From NCBI RefSeq assembly GCF_009866805.1, contig NZ_SIZW01000042.1:186001-250000 (forward strand): 64,000 nucleotides of DNA. Direction: 5' to 3'. Below the pieces are notes generated by a model. It did no database searches. It was not told the DNA's origin and worked only from the letters and a program-made list of their open reading frames with translations. Made by a program: the position numbers and the translations under genes. Of this stretch, positions 7,521 to 17,022 are shown piece by piece (positions within the stretch are counted from its first letter, which is position 1; each line of letters opens with the position of its first letter). This stretch comes from Schauerella aestuarii. GTDB taxonomy: Bacteria > Pseudomonadota > Gammaproteobacteria > Burkholderiales > Burkholderiaceae_B.

Positions 7521-9830
7521 TCAACCTTTAACGCGCACGATGCGCTGCACTTGCGGGACGTGTCGGATCGACCGGATCACCTGTGCCAGATGCTTGCGGC
7601 TCTCGACCTGAATCGTGAGGTGCAATGCCACGGTGGCCGTTGCATCATCGTGCATGGTCACGTGCACGATGTTGGCATCCGCAGCGGTCACTTCTGCTGC
7701 CAGACGGCCAAGCGTTCCGCGTTCGTTACGGCAGGTGATATCCAGGCGAGTCGAGAAGTGCTTGGCCGGCTGGGAATCCCACGCCACGCTGACCCACCGA
7801 TCGGGTTCGCGCGCTTGCAGGCGAAGGGCCACCGGGCAATCAGCGGTATGAACGACCAGTCCCTGGCCGATCCGCAAACCGGCGATGATGGGGTCGCCCG
7901 GCAAGGGGCCGCAACAGCTTGCGAGCTGTACGGCCTGACCCTCATTGCCTTGAATCATGATCGGCGCGCTACGCGCCGACGTGATCTCGTCGACCGCAGC
8001 GGCCGTGGTGGCGACCAGGCTGTTTTCCGGCTGGAAGCGACGGGCGACGACGGCAGCCAGGCGTTTACCCAATCCGATGTCGGCCAGGATCTCATCGCGT
8101 GAACTCGCCCCGGTACTGCGCGCCAGTTTCTCCCATGCGGGATCGTTGACGTCGGGCAAATCGAGATGGAGATCGTGGAGCGCCTGCGACAGAAGCCGTT
8201 CACCGAACGCAACCGATTCTTCGTACTTGACGGTGCGCAGGTAGTGACGAATCTCTGAGCGTGCGCGGCCAGTGCGCACGTAGTTGAGCCACTGCGCATT
8301 GGGCCGCGACGCCGGCGAGGTCACGATTTCAACCGAGTCACCGCTGTTCAGTTCTTTGCGCAGCGGTACGAACTCGTTGTTGACCTTCGCTGCCACGGCC
8401 TGATTGCCGATATCCGTATGAATGGCATAGGCGAAATCGACCGGTGTGGCGCCGCGCGGGAGCGAAATGATCTTGCCGCGAGGGGTGAACACATAAACGG
8501 CATCGGGGAACAGGTCGACTTTGACATGCTCGAGAAACTCACCCGAATCGCCGGTCTGGCTTTGAATATCCAGCAGAGACTGCAACCACTGATGGGTGCG
8601 TTTTTGCAAGTCATTCAAGCCTGTGGACGCTTCCTTGTAAAGCCAATGGGAGGCAACGCCTTCCTCGGCAATGTGGTGCATGTCGCGCGTACGCACCTGG
8701 AACTCGACGGGTGTGCCATAAGGACCCACCAGCGTGGTATGCAGCGATTGGTACCCGTTGACCTTGGGGATGGCGATGTAATCCTTGAACTTGCCCGGCA
8801 CAGGCCGGAATAGCTGATGCAAGGTGCCCAACGCCAGATAGCACTCGGGCAGCGTGTGCACGATCACCCGGAACCCGTAGATGTCGAGTACTTCAGAAAA
8901 CGTTTTTTTCTGATCGACCATCTTGTTATAGATGCCGAACAGGGTTTTCTCTCGGCCCGTGACTTCCGCCTCAATGCCCGCAGCGGGCAGGGCAGCCCGG
9001 ACGGCATCGCTGATCTTGCTGATGACCTCGCGGCGATTGCCGCGCGCAGACAGTACCGCCTTGTAGAGCACCTGATACCGATTGGGGTACATCGCGCCAA
9101 AGCAAAGATCCTGCAGCTCGCGAAACAGCAGGTTGAGCCCCAGGCGATGTGCGATGGGGGCATAAATCTCGAGCGTTTCGCGCGCGACGCGGCGGCGCTT
9201 TTCAGGATTGACCGCGTCGAGCGTGCGCATGTTGTGCACGCGATCGGCCAGCTTGATGAGAATGACGCGCACATCGCGCGCCATTGCCAACAGCATCTTG
9301 CGAAAGCTCTCCGCCTGCTGCTCAGCCTTGGTTGCAAAGTCGAGACGATCCAGTTTTGAGAGACCGTCGACCAGTTCTGCGACTTCGGGACCGAACTTCT
9401 CGGCCAGCTCGTGCTTCGGTATTCCCGTGTCTTCCATGACGTCATGGAGCAGGGCTGCCGAGAGCGCGTTGGCGTCGAGCTTCCAGCCGGCACAGATTTC
9501 CGTGACGGCGATGGGATGCGAAATATAAGGCAGCCCACTGGAGCGAAACTGCCCGAGATGTGCGCGGTCAGCGAAGCGATAGGCCTCGCGGACGCGATCG
9601 ACGTCTTTCGCGTCGAGGTACTGGGCAATGACTTCAGTAAGGGGTGCCAGAGAGGCGATGATGGGTGTTGCTGGGGCAATGGCATCCGTTGCATCCGGAG
9701 CCAACGCCAAACCGGCGGGCGTTTGCACCGCGCCTTTTTTCTTCTTGCTGGGACTGCGACCCAGGCGAGAACCGGCGCGTAGCGCCGCTAGCAAGCCCGA
9801 GGATGCCGATTTGAGTCCTGGAAACGCCAT
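7521..9830 (-). CDS. spoT: RelA/SpoT-family (p)ppGpp synthetase/hydrolase
   Basis: The 769-residue protein makes and degrades the alarmone (p)ppGpp. In order it has an HD hydrolase domain (HDVMEDT intact, about residues 95-220), a synthetase domain (GYQSLHTTLVGP near residue 350), a TGS domain (VFTPRGKIISLPRGATPVDFAY) and a C-terminal ACT domain. The motif before GYQSLHT reads KFKD, the basic form seen in bifunctional enzymes rather than the acidic form of synthetase-only RelA. The N-terminus has about 60 poorly conserved residues with a basic KKKKG stretch. It is the last gene of gmk-rpoZ-spoT, an order also seen in other betaproteobacteria. Confidence 0.94.
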   Translation of the reverse strand: MAFPGLKSASSGLLAALRAGSRLGRSPSKKKKGAVQTPAGLALAPDATDAIAPATPIIASLAPLTEVIAQYLDAKDVDRVREAYRFADRAHLGQFRSSGLPYISHPIAVTEICAGWKLDANALSAALLHDVMEDTGIPKHELAEKFGPEVAELVDGLSKLDRLDFATKAEQQAESFRKMLLAMARDVRVILIKLADRVHNMRTLDAVNPEKRRRVARETLEIYAPIAHRLGLNLLFRELQDLCFGAMYPNRYQVLYKAVLSARGNRREVISKISDAVRAALPAAGIEAEVTGREKTLFGIYNKMVDQKKTFSEVLDIYGFRVIVHTLPECYLALGTLHQLFRPVPGKFKDYIAIPKVNGYQSLHTTLVGPYGTPVEFQVRTRDMHHIAEEGVASHWLYKEASTGLNDLQKRTHQWLQSLLDIQSQTGDSGEFLEHVKVDLFPDAVYVFTPRGKIISLPRGATPVDFAYAIHTDIGNQAVAAKVNNEFVPLRKELNSGDSVEIVTSPASRPNAQWLNYVRTGRARSEIRHYLRTVKYEESVAFGERLLSQALHDLHLDLPDVNDPAWEKLARSTGASSRDEILADIGLGKRLAAVVARRFQPENSLVATTAAAVDEITSARSAPIMIQGNEGQAVQLASCCGPLPGDPIIAGLRIGQGLVVHTADCPVALRLQAREPDRWVSVAWDSQPAKHFSTRLDITCRNERGTLGRLAAEVTAADANIVHVTMHDDATATVALHLTIQVESRKHLAQVIRSIRHVPQVQRIVRVKG

Positions 9831-9851
9831 GCGAGCCGCTCCAGGTTTAGA

Positions 9852-10055
9852 TCAGGTCGGTACCTTGCGCAGCATTTCGAGACCGGTCAAACCGGCGGCG
9901 ATTTCGCGCAAAGCGGTAACCGTCGGCTTATCTTTGCTGTCCAGACGCGGGGCGTGGCCTTGGGCCAGTTCGCGAGCGCGGTAGGTGGCAGCCAGCGTGA
10001 GCTTGAAGCGGTTGGGGATCTGGTTCAGACAATCTTCGACGGTAATACGAGCCAT
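9852..10055 (-). CDS. rpoZ: RNA polymerase omega subunit
   Basis: This is a 67-residue omega subunit, which helps assemble RNA polymerase and forms part of the ppGpp site. It begins [17 protein letters not shown], diagnostic for proteobacterial RpoZ, and keeps the [11 protein letters not shown] helix. It lies between gmk and spoT, 21 bp before spoT, so the polymerase subunit that binds ppGpp and the ppGpp enzyme share a transcript. Confidence 0.96.
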   Translation of the reverse strand: MARITVEDCLNQIPNRFKLTLAATYRARELAQGHAPRLDSKDKPTVTALREIAAGLTGLEMLRKVPT

Positions 10056-10083
10056 GAGCGCACCTGCTGCGAGCGTGAATGGG

Positions 10084-10117
10084 AAAAAAAGGGAAGCGCA
10101 TGCGCATAAAGCGCATG
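10084..10117 (-). terminator. Weak hairpin plus T-run between gmk and rpoZ
   Basis: On the minus strand a 7-bp stem (10111-10117 with 10099-10105) is followed about ten bases later by seven T residues. The distance makes it a poor terminator; it may attenuate or only mark processing. Confidence 0.3.
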
Positions 10118-10120
10118 ACC

Positions 10121-10753
10121 TCAGTGTGCCGCCGGAATGCCGAGTTGAGCGAACAAATCGGCGTGGCGCACGGCCTGAGACGAAAAACGTAGCCGGGCCG
10201 CGCTGACGATTTGAGTCAGCTCGTCCAAGGCTACGCTAAATTCTTGATTAATAATAACATATTCGCACTCGGGAGCATGGGCGATTTCGCCGCCAGCCGC
10301 CAATAAGCGGCGCGCAATCACCGAAGCGTCGTCCTGACCCCGTGCCTTGAGCCGGCTTTCGAGCGCATCGAAGGAGGGCGGCAGGATGAAGACGCCTAAT
10401 GCTGCGGGGAAACGCTGGCGGACCTGACGTGCACCCTGCCAATCGATTTCCAGCAAAACATCGCGGCCGGCCTGCGTTGCCTCGTCGATACGGTCGCGGG
10501 GCGTGCCATAAAAATTGCCGTGTACCTCGGCCCACTCAAGCAGGCTGTCGCTCGCGCGAAGCGCCTGGAAATCCGCCACGCTGATGAAGCGATATTCGCG
10601 GCCATCCACCTCACCCGGACGCGGGGCGCGCGTGGTGCACGAAATCGAAAGGGTCAGCGAGGGATCGCGCTCGAGCAGCGCGCTCACCAAGCTGGATTTG
10701 CCGGCGCCACTAGGCGCGACGACCATCAATACATTGCCGGGTTGGACAGACAT
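10121..10753 (-). CDS. gmk: Guanylate kinase
   Basis: This is a 210-residue kinase that phosphorylates GMP to GDP. The P-loop is APSGAGKSS near residue 13, followed by [13 protein letters not shown] and the GMP-binding EYRFIS and YGTP region; EIDWQGA is the ATP-side loop. The ATG at 10753 gives the usual start [16 protein letters not shown]; earlier in-frame codons add an unrelated tail. It is the first gene of gmk-rpoZ-spoT. Confidence 0.95.
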   Translation of the reverse strand: MSVQPGNVLMVVAPSGAGKSSLVSALLERDPSLTLSISCTTRAPRPGEVDGREYRFISVADFQALRASDSLLEWAEVHGNFYGTPRDRIDEATQAGRDVLLEIDWQGARQVRQRFPAALGVFILPPSFDALESRLKARGQDDASVIARRLLAAGGEIAHAPECEYVIINQEFSVALDELTQIVSAARLRFSSQAVRHADLFAQLGIPAAH

Positions 10754-10860
10754 GAGAAAAATCAGTGGCCGGGAAGAAGAGGCGAAGAATAGCAAATTCG
10801 CCGTGCGCTGAGTCGATCGCGGGGAGTAGGATGCCATTTTCGGCAAAGGAGAAGGGCATC

Positions 10861-11694
10861 ATGAGTGAGCAAGCAGGCGCGGTCAACGACGCGACATCGA
10901 CGGTCCCAGCCACGCAGGGTCAAACGAAAGGCGGCGGGTCGTCCGCGACGCGTGTGGCGGTCGTGACGGGTGCAGGATCGGGCATCGGCCGCGCAGTCGC
11001 CTTGGCGCTGTTCGCCGAGGGCTACGCCGTTGTTCTGGCGGGCCGGCGCGCCGATGCGCTGGAGGAAACGCGGCGCCAGGCGAACGATTCGGAAAATCGG
11101 ATGTTGGCCGTACCCACGGATGTGAGCGATGAAGCCGCGGTCGGGGCGCTGTTCGACGCGGTTCGCACCCACTATGGACGAATCGATCTGCTCTTCAATA
11201 ATGCGGGACGCGGTGCGCCCGCCGTTCCAATCGACGAACTGCCGGTGCAAACCTGGCGTGACGTCGTCGACGTCAATCTGACGGGCATGTTCTTGTGTGC
11301 CCAGTCGGCGTTCCGAATGATGAAGCATCAGGAACCGCGGGGTGGACGCATCATCAACAACGGATCGATTTCGGCGCATGCACCACGCCCGCGTTCTATT
11401 GCATATACCGCGACCAAACACGCCGTGACCGGCCTCACGAAATCCATCTCTCTCGACGGCCGAGCCGATAACATCGCCTGCGGGCAGATCGACATTGGCA
11501 ACGCGGCAACCGAAATGACGGACCGCATGGTGGCAGGCGTGCTTCAGGCCAATCTGGTGGTGGCGGCGGAACCGCGAATGGACGTCCAGGACGTTGCCCG
11601 TGCGGTCGTCCACATGGCCGCGTTGCCGCTTTCGGCCAACGTGCAATTCATGACGGTGATGGCGACGGCCATGCCGTTCGTGGGCCGGGGCTGA
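10861..11694 (+). CDS. Short-chain dehydrogenase/reductase
   Basis: This is a classical SDR of 277 residues. The cofactor motif TGAGSGIG lies near residue 39, NNAG near 117, and the catalytic Ser and YTATK (YxxxK) about residues 165-187. An arginine in AGRR after the second strand suggests NADPH preference. The substrate is unknown. The start ATG at 10861 follows AAAGGAGAAGG. The first 30 residues are a low-complexity, Ala/Thr/Gly-rich tail. It is a single gene, divergent from gmk and convergent with the NlpC/P60 gene. Confidence 0.85.
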   Translation: MSEQAGAVNDATSTVPATQGQTKGGGSSATRVAVVTGAGSGIGRAVALALFAEGYAVVLAGRRADALEETRRQANDSENRMLAVPTDVSDEAAVGALFDAVRTHYGRIDLLFNNAGRGAPAVPIDELPVQTWRDVVDVNLTGMFLCAQSAFRMMKHQEPRGGRIINNGSISAHAPRPRSIAYTATKHAVTGLTKSISLDGRADNIACGQIDIGNAATEMTDRMVAGVLQANLVVAAEPRMDVQDVARAVVHMAALPLSANVQFMTVMATAMPFVGRG

Positions 11695-11794
11695 GTGTCT
11701 TGACGATGGCGACCGTGTAAAAACCGGTCGCTCGTCGTGAAGGCAACATCGGGGTCGCCTGGACGAGGAGACGCGCGGGGCGCCTGAAGAAGAA

Positions 11795-11817
11795 AACGCG
11801 CGAAGAAGACGCGCGTT
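11795..11817 (-). terminator. Probable terminator of the NlpC/P60 gene
   Basis: On the minus strand an 8-bp stem (11810-11817 with 11795-11802, seven-base loop) is followed by a T-rich stretch. It lies about 55 bases past the stop of the NlpC/P60 gene. Confidence 0.55.
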
Positions 11818-11872
11818 GCCTATAAAGGAACACGCGCGCCGTTCATCGAAGCAGGCGCGTGCTACCGATCGA

Positions 11873-12490
11873 TCAGCGAGCGTTGACGGCGACCAGTTTC
11901 GGCGCCACGGGCGCGCTTTCAGGCTTGATCAGCGCACGGGCGCCGCGGTAGACCTTCGACCAATAGGTGCTGTCCAGGCTGTCGATGCGAACCGACGAAC
12001 CGCTGGTGGGCGCGTGAACGAATTTGTCATCGCCAATGTAGATGCCGACGTGTGAAACCGCACCGCGACCGCGGGTGTTGAAAAATACCAGGTCGCCGGG
12101 TTGCAGCTTGCTTTTGGCGACATTGGCGCCTTTGGCACGCTGATCGCGCGCTCGGCGGGGAAGATCCATGCCTGCGATTTCGCGATAAACAAATGCAACA
12201 AGTCCACTGCAGTCGAAGCCATCGTCGGGATCATCCCCGCCCCAGGTGTAGGGCGTGCCGATCGCGTCAAGGCCGGCGGCCACGACTTGATCTCGGAGGC
12301 TGTCTTTCTGCTGCGAGCTCAATCCTTTGAGCGAGCCCCGGGCTTCCGGGGTAATCATTGCGTCAGCGGTCTGCGGAAGGCTGATCGCGCCCGCGGCGAT
12401 CGCAAAGGCGACCAGTGCGGAACGTACTGAAAATCGTGAGCGGCGTGCGGTGGTGGCGGTCTGAGTATTCGGTCGCGTCGGCGGAGTCAT
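11873..12490 (-). CDS. NlpC/P60 (C40) peptidoglycan hydrolase
   Basis: This is a 205-residue secreted cell-wall hydrolase, likely a DL-endopeptidase cutting peptide stems. A basic N-terminus (TARRSRFSVRS) and hydrophobic run ending in ADA form a signal peptide of about 44 residues. The C40 domain follows: catalytic Cys in DCSGLV near residue 95, His in SHVGIYIG near 147 and a second His in FVHAP near 159. No lipobox is seen, so it is probably periplasmic rather than a lipoprotein. It resembles Spr/YdhO-type enzymes, but I do not assign a gene name. Confidence 0.88.
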   Translation of the reverse strand: MTPPTRPNTQTATTARRSRFSVRSALVAFAIAAGAISLPQTADAMITPEARGSLKGLSSQQKDSLRDQVVAAGLDAIGTPYTWGGDDPDDGFDCSGLVAFVYREIAGMDLPRRARDQRAKGANVAKSKLQPGDLVFFNTRGRGAVSHVGIYIGDDKFVHAPTSGSSVRIDSLDSTYWSKVYRGARALIKPESAPVAPKLVAVNAR

Positions 12491-13128
12491 AAATCTGAAT
12501 CAAAATCGTACATGTCGGAGGACCCGTGCGAAAAAAAAACTCGCTACGGGCCGGCGAATGGACTAGGCCCGGGACGCATTGTATAAGCAAAATATTTTAT
12601 TACACCTGTCGCAAGTGGGGGCATCGAGTTACATTCTCCGATGTGCGACGAAGCGCGAAATACCGATCATTATTGGTATATTTTACGTGCCGTTGTAAAA
12701 AATGCAGCCGTGTCGTTAAGACGTTTAGCATTAAAGCGCGCCGGTCTCGAGCTTGGATTACGCGTGTCTTGTGGGTTTTTGACTATGGCGGCGATAGCGC
12801 TTTTCAACCGTTGGGGAAACGGCGCAACGGTGGCTGCCGCTAAGTGTCTGCGCCGTACAACACTCGCGTCTCGACCCCGCCAAAATGTCAATATTTCGAT
12901 GGTGCGCAGCACAAAATGAGGCGGTGCGCCGCGTGGCCGCCGCGAGCGAGCGATGGAAATACCGCCATGAGTGCGTTTTTCACGGAGATGGCACCGCGTT
13001 CAAGGGGAAATGCGAGCGATTGATTCGTTCGAATCTGTCGTCGTTATTTGCTGGCTATAGGTCGCGGAACTTGAGCGTCGTTGACCAAGCCGATCATTGA
13101 TTGCGTCAGACGAGGCGTCAGTAGTAGG

Positions 13129-13248
13129 GCCGGTGGAGATTCGAATCGAGACGCCGGTGGAGATTCCAATAGAGACGCCGGTGGAGATTCCAATAGAGAC
13201 GCCGGTCGAGATTCCAATAGAGACTCCGGTCGAGATTCCAATAGAAAC
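13129..13248. repeat. 24-bp tandem repeat, five units
   Basis: Five head-to-tail 24-bp units start at 13129, 13153, 13177, 13201 and 13225. Six bases differ from the consensus. In the plus frame that opens with TTG at 13097 the array encodes an octapeptide P-V-E-I-P-I-E-T, and five of the six differences are silent third-position changes; the sixth changes Pro to Arg in unit one. The open frame continues to 13489, but that part is antisense to yicC, and there is no good ribosome site, so I do not call a gene. Confidence 0.9.
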
Positions 13249-13279
13249 GCCGCTCGCCAGTGTCGCTGGCGAGCGGCGT
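13243..13279 (-). terminator. Intrinsic terminator of yicC
   Basis: A perfect 14-bp stem (13266-13279 with 13247-13260, five-base loop) lies 12 bases after the yicC stop and is followed on the minus strand by TTTCTATT. The hairpin abuts the 24-bp repeat array. Confidence 0.7.
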
Positions 13280-13291
13280 CTCAGTCCATCT

Positions 13292-14257
13292 TCACTCGAT
13301 GTTTTGCGCTTGTTCGCGCATCTGCTCGATGAGCAGCTTCAAATCCATCGCAGCGCGCGTAACCTCCAAGCTGGACGCTTTGGAGCCAAGCGTATTGGCT
13401 TCGCGGTTCATTTCCTGGAAAAGGAAATCCAATCGCTTGCCCGCGCTTCCGGTGGGCCGCTTGGCCGCCTTGCCGGGTTTTGCGCTTGATGTCTGGACTG
13501 CGGCATCGGTCGAATCGGTTGCACCCAGGATGTGCCGCAGTTCGGTCAAATGCGAGCGCAGCCGCGCAATTTCCTCAGCGACATCGATTCGAAGCGCGAA
13601 CAGCGTGGACTCCTGCGCCAGCCGTTCGGAGAGTTCGCTGCCGCTGATGTTTGCGAAGCCCGACGGAAATGCCGATGCGACGGTGTCGCGCAACTTGGTG
13701 GCAAGCTTCTCGCGATGCTCAGCCAAAAGCGCCGGAAGGTGTGCCGTGACGTGATCGACCACGCCTGAGATATCGTCGGCGCAGGCGAGCATCACGCCCG
13801 CCAGACGTTCGCCTTCGCGGGCACGCGACGCCTCCAATTGCTTGAGTGCTTCATGGGCGGCGGTCACGCAGGCCTCACTCCAGGCTTGCGGGTCCATGGC
13901 ATCGTTGCCGCGCTGGCCAGGCCAGTTGCTCAACTCGACCAGACGCGGTGCGGCGACATCCGGAATGACGGCTCGCGCTTGCTGAAGCTGGTCCGCGAGC
14001 TGCGCCAGCCATACCGGGTCGAAGGTCGTCGATGCGGTATCGGCTACCCGCGTGAAGCTTGCGCGGACTTCGATCTTTCCGCGTCCCAAACGTGCCGTCA
14101 GGAGATCGCGCAACGGGCTTTCGGCTTGCCGAAGGTCTTCGGGCAGCCGGAAATGTAGGTCCAGAAAGCGACTGTTGACGCTGCGTATCTCAAGCGCAAG
14201 CGAGCCTTGTGCGAGATCGACGCGGGCACTGCCAAACGCGGTCATGCTGTGAATCAT
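13292..14257 (-). CDS. yicC: YicC-family endoribonuclease
   Basis: This is a 321-residue YicC protein; the E. coli member is an endoribonuclease implicated in small-RNA turnover. The N-terminus MIHSMTAFGSA and the following SVNSRFLDL are diagnostic, and the C-terminal DUF1732 region ends with GKRLDFLFQEMNREANTLGSK, the conserved metal-dependent core. Residues 235-250 hold a variable Thr/Lys-rich linker. In related genomes yicC lies next to gmk; here about 2.5 kb with an SDR gene and an NlpC/P60 gene separates them. Confidence 0.94.
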   Translation of the reverse strand: MIHSMTAFGSARVDLAQGSLALEIRSVNSRFLDLHFRLPEDLRQAESPLRDLLTARLGRGKIEVRASFTRVADTASTTFDPVWLAQLADQLQQARAVIPDVAAPRLVELSNWPGQRGNDAMDPQAWSEACVTAAHEALKQLEASRAREGERLAGVMLACADDISGVVDHVTAHLPALLAEHREKLATKLRDTVASAFPSGFANISGSELSERLAQESTLFALRIDVAEEIARLRSHLTELRHILGATDSTDAAVQTSSAKPGKAAKRPTGSAGKRLDFLFQEMNREANTLGSKASSLEVTRAAMDLKLLIEQMREQAQNIE

Positions 14258-14260
14258 GAA

Positions 14261-16084
14261 TCAATATCCTGCTGTGAGTCCGTCGGGATTGCGGGGGTCT
14301 GACGCCCCGTAGAGCACACCATCGTGAATTTCTATCGTTTGGGTGCGGCCCATGACGGCCTGGACCTTGATGGTGTGACCCATGCTTTCCAGAATGCGCC
14401 GCGTATCGGGGTTGATGCCTTTCTCAACCCGCAGCACATCCGGTAGGCCTTGATGATGGAAGCGAGGCACGGCGGCCGATTCGGCCGGATTCAAGCCGAA
14501 ATCGATGGCATTGACGACGGCCTCGAGAACAGTCGTAATGATACGTGACCCGCCGGGCGAACCCGTCACCAGCCAGGGCTCGCCATTCTTGAACACCATC
14601 AATGGCGTCATCGAACTCAGCGGCCGTTTGCCTGGCGCGATCGCGTTGGCGTCGCCGCCCGTCAGCCCGTAGGCATTGGGTACGCCGGGCTTGGATACGA
14701 AATCGTCCATCTCGTTGTTGAGCAGAATGCCGGTGCCGTCGGCCACGATGCCGGTGCCGAAGTTCAGATTGAGCGTATAGGTGGTGCTGACGACGTTGCC
14801 TTGTTTATCCGCCACGGAGAAGTGCGTGGTCTGGTCGCTTTCATATGGCAATGGATTGCCGGGCCGAACGGCCGCGCTCGGGGCGGCACGACGCGCATCG
14901 ATTTTTGCCGCCAGCACATCGGCGTAGGCTCGCGAGGTAATGCCCGCGACCGGCACTTTCGTACGATCCGGGTCGCCCAGATATTCGGAACGGTCGGCGT
15001 ACGCCAGTTTCATGCTCTCGGCCATCAGATGAATGGTCTGAGCGCTGCCCAGGCCGTAATCGCCCAGTGGGTAGCGTTCGAGGATATTGAGCATCTGCAC
15101 GATATGGACGCCCCCTGAGCTCGGTGGGGGCATCGCAACGATACGATTCCCGCGGTAGGCACCCACGACCGGTTCCCGGTTGATCGCTTTGTATCGCTTG
15201 AGATCGGCTACGGTGATACCGCCGCCATGCCGCTGCATTTCAGCGGCAATTTTTACGGCGATGTCGCCTTCATAGAATGCCCGCGCACCATCGCGAGCGA
15301 TGGCTTCGAGTGAGACCGCCAGATCGGTCTGACGCAGGATGTCGCCGGCCGCCAGCGGCACGCTTTGCTTATCTGGGGCACAGGGCTTCGGCGTACAGGT
15401 ACCGGTCACGTCTTTGAAAAAGATGCGGCGCGTGGCGGGCCACTGCCCAAGCGTATCGGCTTCTGTGGCAAGCATGTCGGCGAGGGATTGCCCAACCGGA
15501 AATCCTTTGCGGGCGAGATCGATCGCCGGGGCAATGACCTTGGCGCGTGGCAACGAGCCGTGTTCGTCGAGGGCTTTCAGCAGACCCGCAACGGTGCCCG
15601 GAACGCCTACCGCGCGGTGGGTGTACAGCGAGGCGCCTGAGCGCAGGTTGCCGGCGCCATCGAGATACATGTCGCGCCGTGCAGATTCAGGCGCGACTTC
15701 GCGAAAGTCGAGTGCAACGTCGCGGCTGGTTTTGGCATCGTGGATCAACATGAAGCCGCCGCCGCCCAGGTTGCCCGCGTTGGGCAACGTGACGGCGAGT
15801 GCAAAGCCCACCGCCACCGCTGCATCGACGGCATTGCCGCCCTGACGCATGATCTCCACGCCGATGCGCGAGGCCAGTGCACTTTCGCTTGCCACCATGC
15901 CGTTGACCGCTTTGACGGGCGAGAAAATCACATCGCGTGTGTCATAACGGGCTGCGGCCGCAGACGTGGTGGCGGACGCTGTGGGCGATGTGAGGGCGCT
16001 GACCGGTGCCGAGATGCCGGGTGGCGACATCAGAGCGAAGGCGAGAACCAGGGTGGCGTGTGAAGGACGGAAGCGTGCGGTCAT
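14261..16084 (-). CDS. ggt: Gamma-glutamyltransferase (glutathione hydrolase)
   Basis: This is a periplasmic Ntn-hydrolase that cleaves gamma-glutamyl bonds of glutathione. A signal peptide (ATLVLAFALMSPPGISA) precedes the large subunit. The precursor self-cleaves before the nucleophile Thr419 in DQTTHFSVAD, giving large and small subunits; the substrate-binding GSPGGSRI and the NNEMDDF loop are present. Length is 607 residues from the ATG at 16084. An ATG at 16123 is also possible; neither has a good ribosome site, but the shorter form gives a cleaner signal peptide. It is divergent from rph and ends 3 bp before the yicC start, so ggt and yicC could be co-transcribed. Confidence 0.93.
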   Translation of the reverse strand: MTARFRPSHATLVLAFALMSPPGISAPVSALTSPTASATTSAAAARYDTRDVIFSPVKAVNGMVASESALASRIGVEIMRQGGNAVDAAVAVGFALAVTLPNAGNLGGGGFMLIHDAKTSRDVALDFREVAPESARRDMYLDGAGNLRSGASLYTHRAVGVPGTVAGLLKALDEHGSLPRAKVIAPAIDLARKGFPVGQSLADMLATEADTLGQWPATRRIFFKDVTGTCTPKPCAPDKQSVPLAAGDILRQTDLAVSLEAIARDGARAFYEGDIAVKIAAEMQRHGGGITVADLKRYKAINREPVVGAYRGNRIVAMPPPSSGGVHIVQMLNILERYPLGDYGLGSAQTIHLMAESMKLAYADRSEYLGDPDRTKVPVAGITSRAYADVLAAKIDARRAAPSAAVRPGNPLPYESDQTTHFSVADKQGNVVSTTYTLNLNFGTGIVADGTGILLNNEMDDFVSKPGVPNAYGLTGGDANAIAPGKRPLSSMTPLMVFKNGEPWLVTGSPGGSRIITTVLEAVVNAIDFGLNPAESAAVPRFHHQGLPDVLRVEKGINPDTRRILESMGHTIKVQAVMGRTQTIEIHDGVLYGASDPRNPDGLTAGY

Positions 16085-16236
16085 GGATAGGCAATGAGAG
16101 ACGATGGTCGATCCTGTCAGCATAACCGGCGACGCCGACGCGACGATATGCGTACAAGTCGCAAGTCGGGGCGGGGGATGTTGGGCTTGCCGCGCCCCGT
16201 ACAATGCCTACCTTTCCTGTCTTGCCGGAGTTCCCG

Positions 16237-16977
16237 ATGTCCCTCGATTCCTCGACCCCACTGTCCCGTCATTCCGGCCGCGCGCTCGATGAGTTGAGGC
16301 CGTTTGAGGCCATTCGCGGCTATACGCGTTATGCCGAAGGCTCGGTGCTCGTCAAGGCCGGCAATACGCACGTGCTGTGCACGGCGAGCGTGCTGGAAAA
16401 GGTGCCCCCGTTTTTGAAAGGCAAGGGTCAGGGCTGGGTGACGGCGGAGTACGGCATGCTGCCGCGTGCCACGCATACGCGTGGCGATCGCGAGGCCGCG
16501 CGGGGCAAGCAATCCGGGCGCACGCAAGAGATTCAGCGCCTGATCGGCCGCAGTTTGCGCGCGGTATTCGACATGCAGGCGTTGGGTGAACGCACGCTGC
16601 ATATCGACTGCGATGTGCTCCAGGCCGACGGCGGCACGCGCTGCGCCAGTATTACCGGCGCGTGGATTGCATGCGCTGACGCTGTGGCTGCATTGCAGCG
16701 CCAGGGATTATTGACTGCCAATCCGATGCGCGATCATGTGGCTGCCGTCTCGGTAGGCATGGTCAACGGCCGTCCCGTACTCGATCTGGACTATGAAGAG
16801 GATTCCGGGTGCGACGCCGATGTGAACGTCGTCATGACGGGCGCTGGCGACTTCGTGGAAGTGCAGGGCACCGCTGAAGGCGTGGCGTTCTCGCGCAGCG
16901 ATATGAACGCCTTGCTCGACATCGCCGAACAAGGCATCGTCAAACTCGTGGCGGCGCAAAAGGCGGCGCTGCGCTGA
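16237..16977 (+). CDS. rph: Ribonuclease PH
   Basis: This is a 246-residue phosphorolytic 3' exoribonuclease that trims tRNA ends. Diagnostic stretches are [46 protein letters not shown] and the phosphate-binding [12 protein letters not shown] chose the ATG at 16237 because GGAG precedes it at 6 bases; an in-frame ATG at 16204 would add 11 residues. In related genomes rdgB and hemW follow rph; here they lie 7.5 kb further on. Confidence 0.95.
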   Translation: MSLDSSTPLSRHSGRALDELRPFEAIRGYTRYAEGSVLVKAGNTHVLCTASVLEKVPPFLKGKGQGWVTAEYGMLPRATHTRGDREAARGKQSGRTQEIQRLIGRSLRAVFDMQALGERTLHIDCDVLQADGGTRCASITGAWIACADAVAALQRQGLLTANPMRDHVAAVSVGMVNGRPVLDLDYEEDSGCDADVNVVMTGAGDFVEVQGTAEGVAFSRSDMNALLDIAEQGIVKLVAAQKAALR

Positions 16978-17022
16978 TCGCGCTGGGCCAGGACTGCGTA
17001 CGCGAGCAGACTGAGCAACCGT

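Larger units (their letters stand above)
12491..13291. other. Gene-poor 800-bp spacer, in part A+T-rich
   Basis: No gene here is convincing. The stretch from about 12580 to 12740 is visibly richer in A and T than its surroundings and holds the palindrome ATACCGAT-catt-ATTGGTAT (12660-12679, one G-T pair), which could be an operator. A 92-residue open frame at 12641-12919 lacks a ribosome site and resembles nothing I know. The right part holds the 24-bp tandem repeat and the yicC terminator. The promoter of the NlpC/P60 gene should lie at its left end. Confidence 0.6.

Noticed and set aside
12641-12919. 92-residue open frame in the gene-poor spacer
   Set aside because: There is no ribosome site, no known domain and no partner gene; it may simply be open by chance.
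13129-13248. Possible CRISPR array
   Set aside because: The 24-bp units abut without unique spacers and no cas gene is present.
13097-13489. 130-residue repeat-containing protein gene
   Set aside because: The start is TTG without a ribosome site and the last two thirds are antisense to yicC; kept only as a finding on the repeat.
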